DNA from: Erysipelotrichaceae bacterium
GTDB lineage: Bacteria; Bacillota_I; Bacilli_A; Erysipelotrichales; Erysipelotrichaceae
Direction of reading: 5' to 3'
Assembly (NCBI GenBank): GCA_030533035.1
Contig: JAUNJW010000087.1
Span: 1 to 8,051, forward strand
DNA: 8,051 nt
How positions within the stretch are numbered: position 1 is the stretch's first letter; each line of letters starts with the position of its first letter. A model generated the notes under the pieces. That model was given only the letters and a program-made list of their open reading frames with translations, was not told the DNA's origin and searched no databases. Both the position numbers and the translations under genes were made by a program. Positions 6,551 to 8,051 of the stretch are shown here, piece by piece.

Positions 6551-7384
6551 ATGAAAAGAGCGGCGATTGTTTACGATTTTGATAAGACCCTGTGTACAAA
6601 AGATATGCAGGAATACAGCCTGATTCCCTCCCTCGGCTATGACAGCCCGGGTGTTTTCTGGGATGAAGTCACTGAACTGTGCATCCGTTACCGGATGGAC
6701 TCCATCAGCGCCTATCTTTACTATCTTCAGAAGAAATTCAATGAAGCAGGCACGCCGCTGAAAAAGGATATGTTCCGTCAGCCCGGCCTGGAGATTGAAC
6801 TCTTCCCCGGTGTAAAGACATGGTTCAGACGGATCAACGACTACGGCCGCAAAGCGGGCTTCCTGGTTGAGCATTACATTATTTCCTCCGGTATGGCGGA
6901 AATCATTGAAAACTCAGAGATCGCGGATGAATTCCGCAAGATCTATGCCTGCCGCTATTACTATGAAAACGGTGAGGCAGTCTGGCCGGCCCAGGTTGTC
7001 AACTATACGACAAAGACACAGTATATTTTCCGTATCAACAAGCAGGTTCTCGATGAGAGCGACGACTCCTCGCTGAATGAGTATGTTGCCCCGGCGGAAA
7101 GACCGGTTCCTTTTACGCGCATGGTCTACGTGGCCGACGGCATGACCGACGTGCCCTGCATGCGCCTGGTCAAGGAGTATGGCGGAAAGTCGATTGCGGT
7201 CTTCAATGAGAATTCCGAAAAATCCGTCAATACCGCAAAGAAGCTGATCACTGACGGCAGGGCCAACTTCATGGTGAAGGCTGACTATTCCGAAGACAGC
7301 GACATGGAAAAACTGATGAAAAAGATTATCGACCATATGAGCGCTGACAGCGCCCTGGAAGAACTGGAAGGGGCACAGAAATGA
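6551..7384 (+). CDS. HAD superfamily phosphatase (phosphoserine-phosphatase-like)
   Basis: A 277-residue soluble hydrolase of the haloacid dehalogenase superfamily. It transfers phosphate from a small substrate to an active-site Asp; the substrate is not predictable here. Motif I is DFDKT, with nucleophile D9 and acid/base D11. Motif II is the Ser in IISSG (about S112). K155 is a candidate motif III lysine. Motif IV is VADGMTD, with D196 and D200 binding Mg2+. Residues about 18-85 form a helical cap. The start is certain: an in-frame stop lies 12 nt upstream (6539-6541), and the next Met (residue 19) would remove the DxD motif. No Shine-Dalgarno sequence precedes it, which fits leaderless initiation. 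The stop overlaps the next gene's start (ATGA), so the two are probably coupled. Confidence 0.85.
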   Translation: MKRAAIVYDFDKTLCTKDMQEYSLIPSLGYDSPGVFWDEVTELCIRYRMDSISAYLYYLQKKFNEAGTPLKKDMFRQPGLEIELFPGVKTWFRRINDYGRKAGFLVEHYIISSGMAEIIENSEIADEFRKIYACRYYYENGEAVWPAQVVNYTTKTQYIFRINKQVLDESDDSSLNEYVAPAERPVPFTRMVYVADGMTDVPCMRLVKEYGGKSIAVFNENSEKSVNTAKKLITDGRANFMVKADYSEDSDMEKLMKKIIDHMSADSALEELEGAQK

Positions 7385-8051
7385 ACCTGAAAAAGCTGAA
7401 AATCAATTTCAGGGATCCAATGGTTCTCCTGCTGCTGTCACTGCTGGTTTTCCTGACAGCCGGCAATCTGCTCGCACTGGGACCGGTGCACAAAACAGTC
7501 TGGAGGATTGAGCTGGACGCCGCCTTCGGCGGAGAAAACAAAGGCTATACGGGAATCATTGATGAAGCCGGTGTCAACGAAAAGACAGTGGACGCCCTGG
7601 AAGCGCTGCTGGTGCAGGATGAGCGGTTTGCGGTCCTGCGCACCCATGCCTCCGGAACCCCGGCGGCAGTGAAGGATTCCGCAGCCAAAATCAAAGATGA
7701 CAATCCCGCCCTGGTACTGAGCATTCACGGCGGCTGGAGCCCGGAAGCCTCGGATACAGGCACAAGGATCTACACAGATCTGCCCGGCTCTGAAGGCCAC
7801 AAGGAATCCCTGCAGTTCGCCCAGGAAATCAAAAATGCATTCGCTGCGGATGACTGGCAGGCCACTCTGAATTATCTTTATTATCATCAGGCAAATGAAA
7901 AAGAATGGACTGTGGAGGTCACATCCATGGATCAGGAATCCGCATACCCTGATGAAACGCCTGTCACCTGGACCCTGTTTGAGGAAACAGATGTCCCGGC
8001 CGTCATTGTTGAGCAGTTCTTTGTTTCAAACCAGTCTGACATTGACAGGTG
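7381..8051 (+). CDS. Membrane-anchored N-acetylmuramoyl-L-alanine amidase-like protein (Amidase_3 type), 5' part, first zinc ligand missing
   Basis: The first 223 codons are in the window; the gene runs off the right edge. A short basic N-terminus and one hydrophobic segment (about 14-33, no lipobox) suggest a signal anchor with the rest outside the membrane. The following domain matches the plan of zinc amidases that cleave the sugar-peptide bond in peptidoglycan: an LD-x-x-x-GG strand (45-51), NEK (E67), LSIHGG (H116 in the SIHaN position) and PAVIVEQFFVSN (E211, catalytic Glu position). However, the first zinc ligand, His of DPGHGG, is F49 (DAAFGG), and the usual Arg residues before the SIH strand are absent. 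It may therefore be inactive. The ribosome site AAGGGG lies 7 nt before the ATG, which overlaps the HAD gene stop. Family assignment rests on motif pattern and is moderately sure. Confidence 0.65.
   Translation, partial: MNLKKLKINFRDPMVLLLLSLLVFLTAGNLLALGPVHKTVWRIELDAAFGGENKGYTGIIDEAGVNEKTVDALEALLVQDERFAVLRTHASGTPAAVKDSAAKIKDDNPALVLSIHGGWSPEASDTGTRIYTDLPGSEGHKESLQFAQEIKNAFAADDWQATLNYLYYHQANEKEWTVEVTSMDQESAYPDETPVTWTLFEETDVPAVIVEQFFVSNQSDIDR

Overview
The window carries six protein-coding genes from what looks like a low-to-mid GC Gram-positive (Bacillota) chromosome. Supporting signs are strong AGGAG/AGGTGG-type ribosome sites, a 252-residue exonuclease III of the Bacillus ExoA size, a PepV/Sapep-type M20 dipeptidase, and compact operons ending in hairpin-plus-T-run terminators. 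An anaerobic gut or oral lineage such as Erysipelotrichia is my guess from the overall look, not something the sequence proves. I see no mobile element, CRISPR array, tRNA or rRNA gene.

Layout. Positions 1-195 are non-coding and unusually dense in short inverted repeats; they end in a 13-bp bidirectional terminator. On the minus strand (2346 to 196) lies a 716-residue protein with the complete fold plan of a P1B heavy-metal ATPase, in which essentially every catalytic and metal-binding motif has been replaced. A short divergent promoter region (about 2361-2483) separates it from a plus-strand operon of an Xaa-Pro aminopeptidase (2484-4286), exonuclease III (4283-5041, ATGA overlap) and an M20 dipeptidase (5083-6444). 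This operon is closed by a clear terminator at 6452-6486. A second plus-strand unit starts with an extended -10 promoter so close to its ATG that the mRNA should be nearly leaderless. It encodes a HAD-family phosphatase (6551-7384), overlapping by ATGA a membrane-anchored protein related to N-acetylmuramoyl-L-alanine amidases (7381 to beyond the right edge).

How the genes fit together. The two peptidases suggest intracellular peptide use: aminopeptidase P removes residues ahead of proline and the M20 enzyme splits dipeptides. The DNA-repair nuclease between them shares their transcript without an obvious functional link. The HAD phosphatase and amidase-like protein are translationally coupled; a cell-envelope role is possible but inferred.

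The most unusual content is two intact reading frames that look like enzymes with disabled active sites. The P1B-ATPase-like protein has DKTGT read as EQNGA, TGE as TGI, CPC as LSC, GDGxND as ISMKPE, and the HMA CxxC as IQAS. The amidase-like protein has the first zinc-ligand His of its DPGHGG motif replaced by Phe. Both are candidates for pseudoenzymes with a non-catalytic role.
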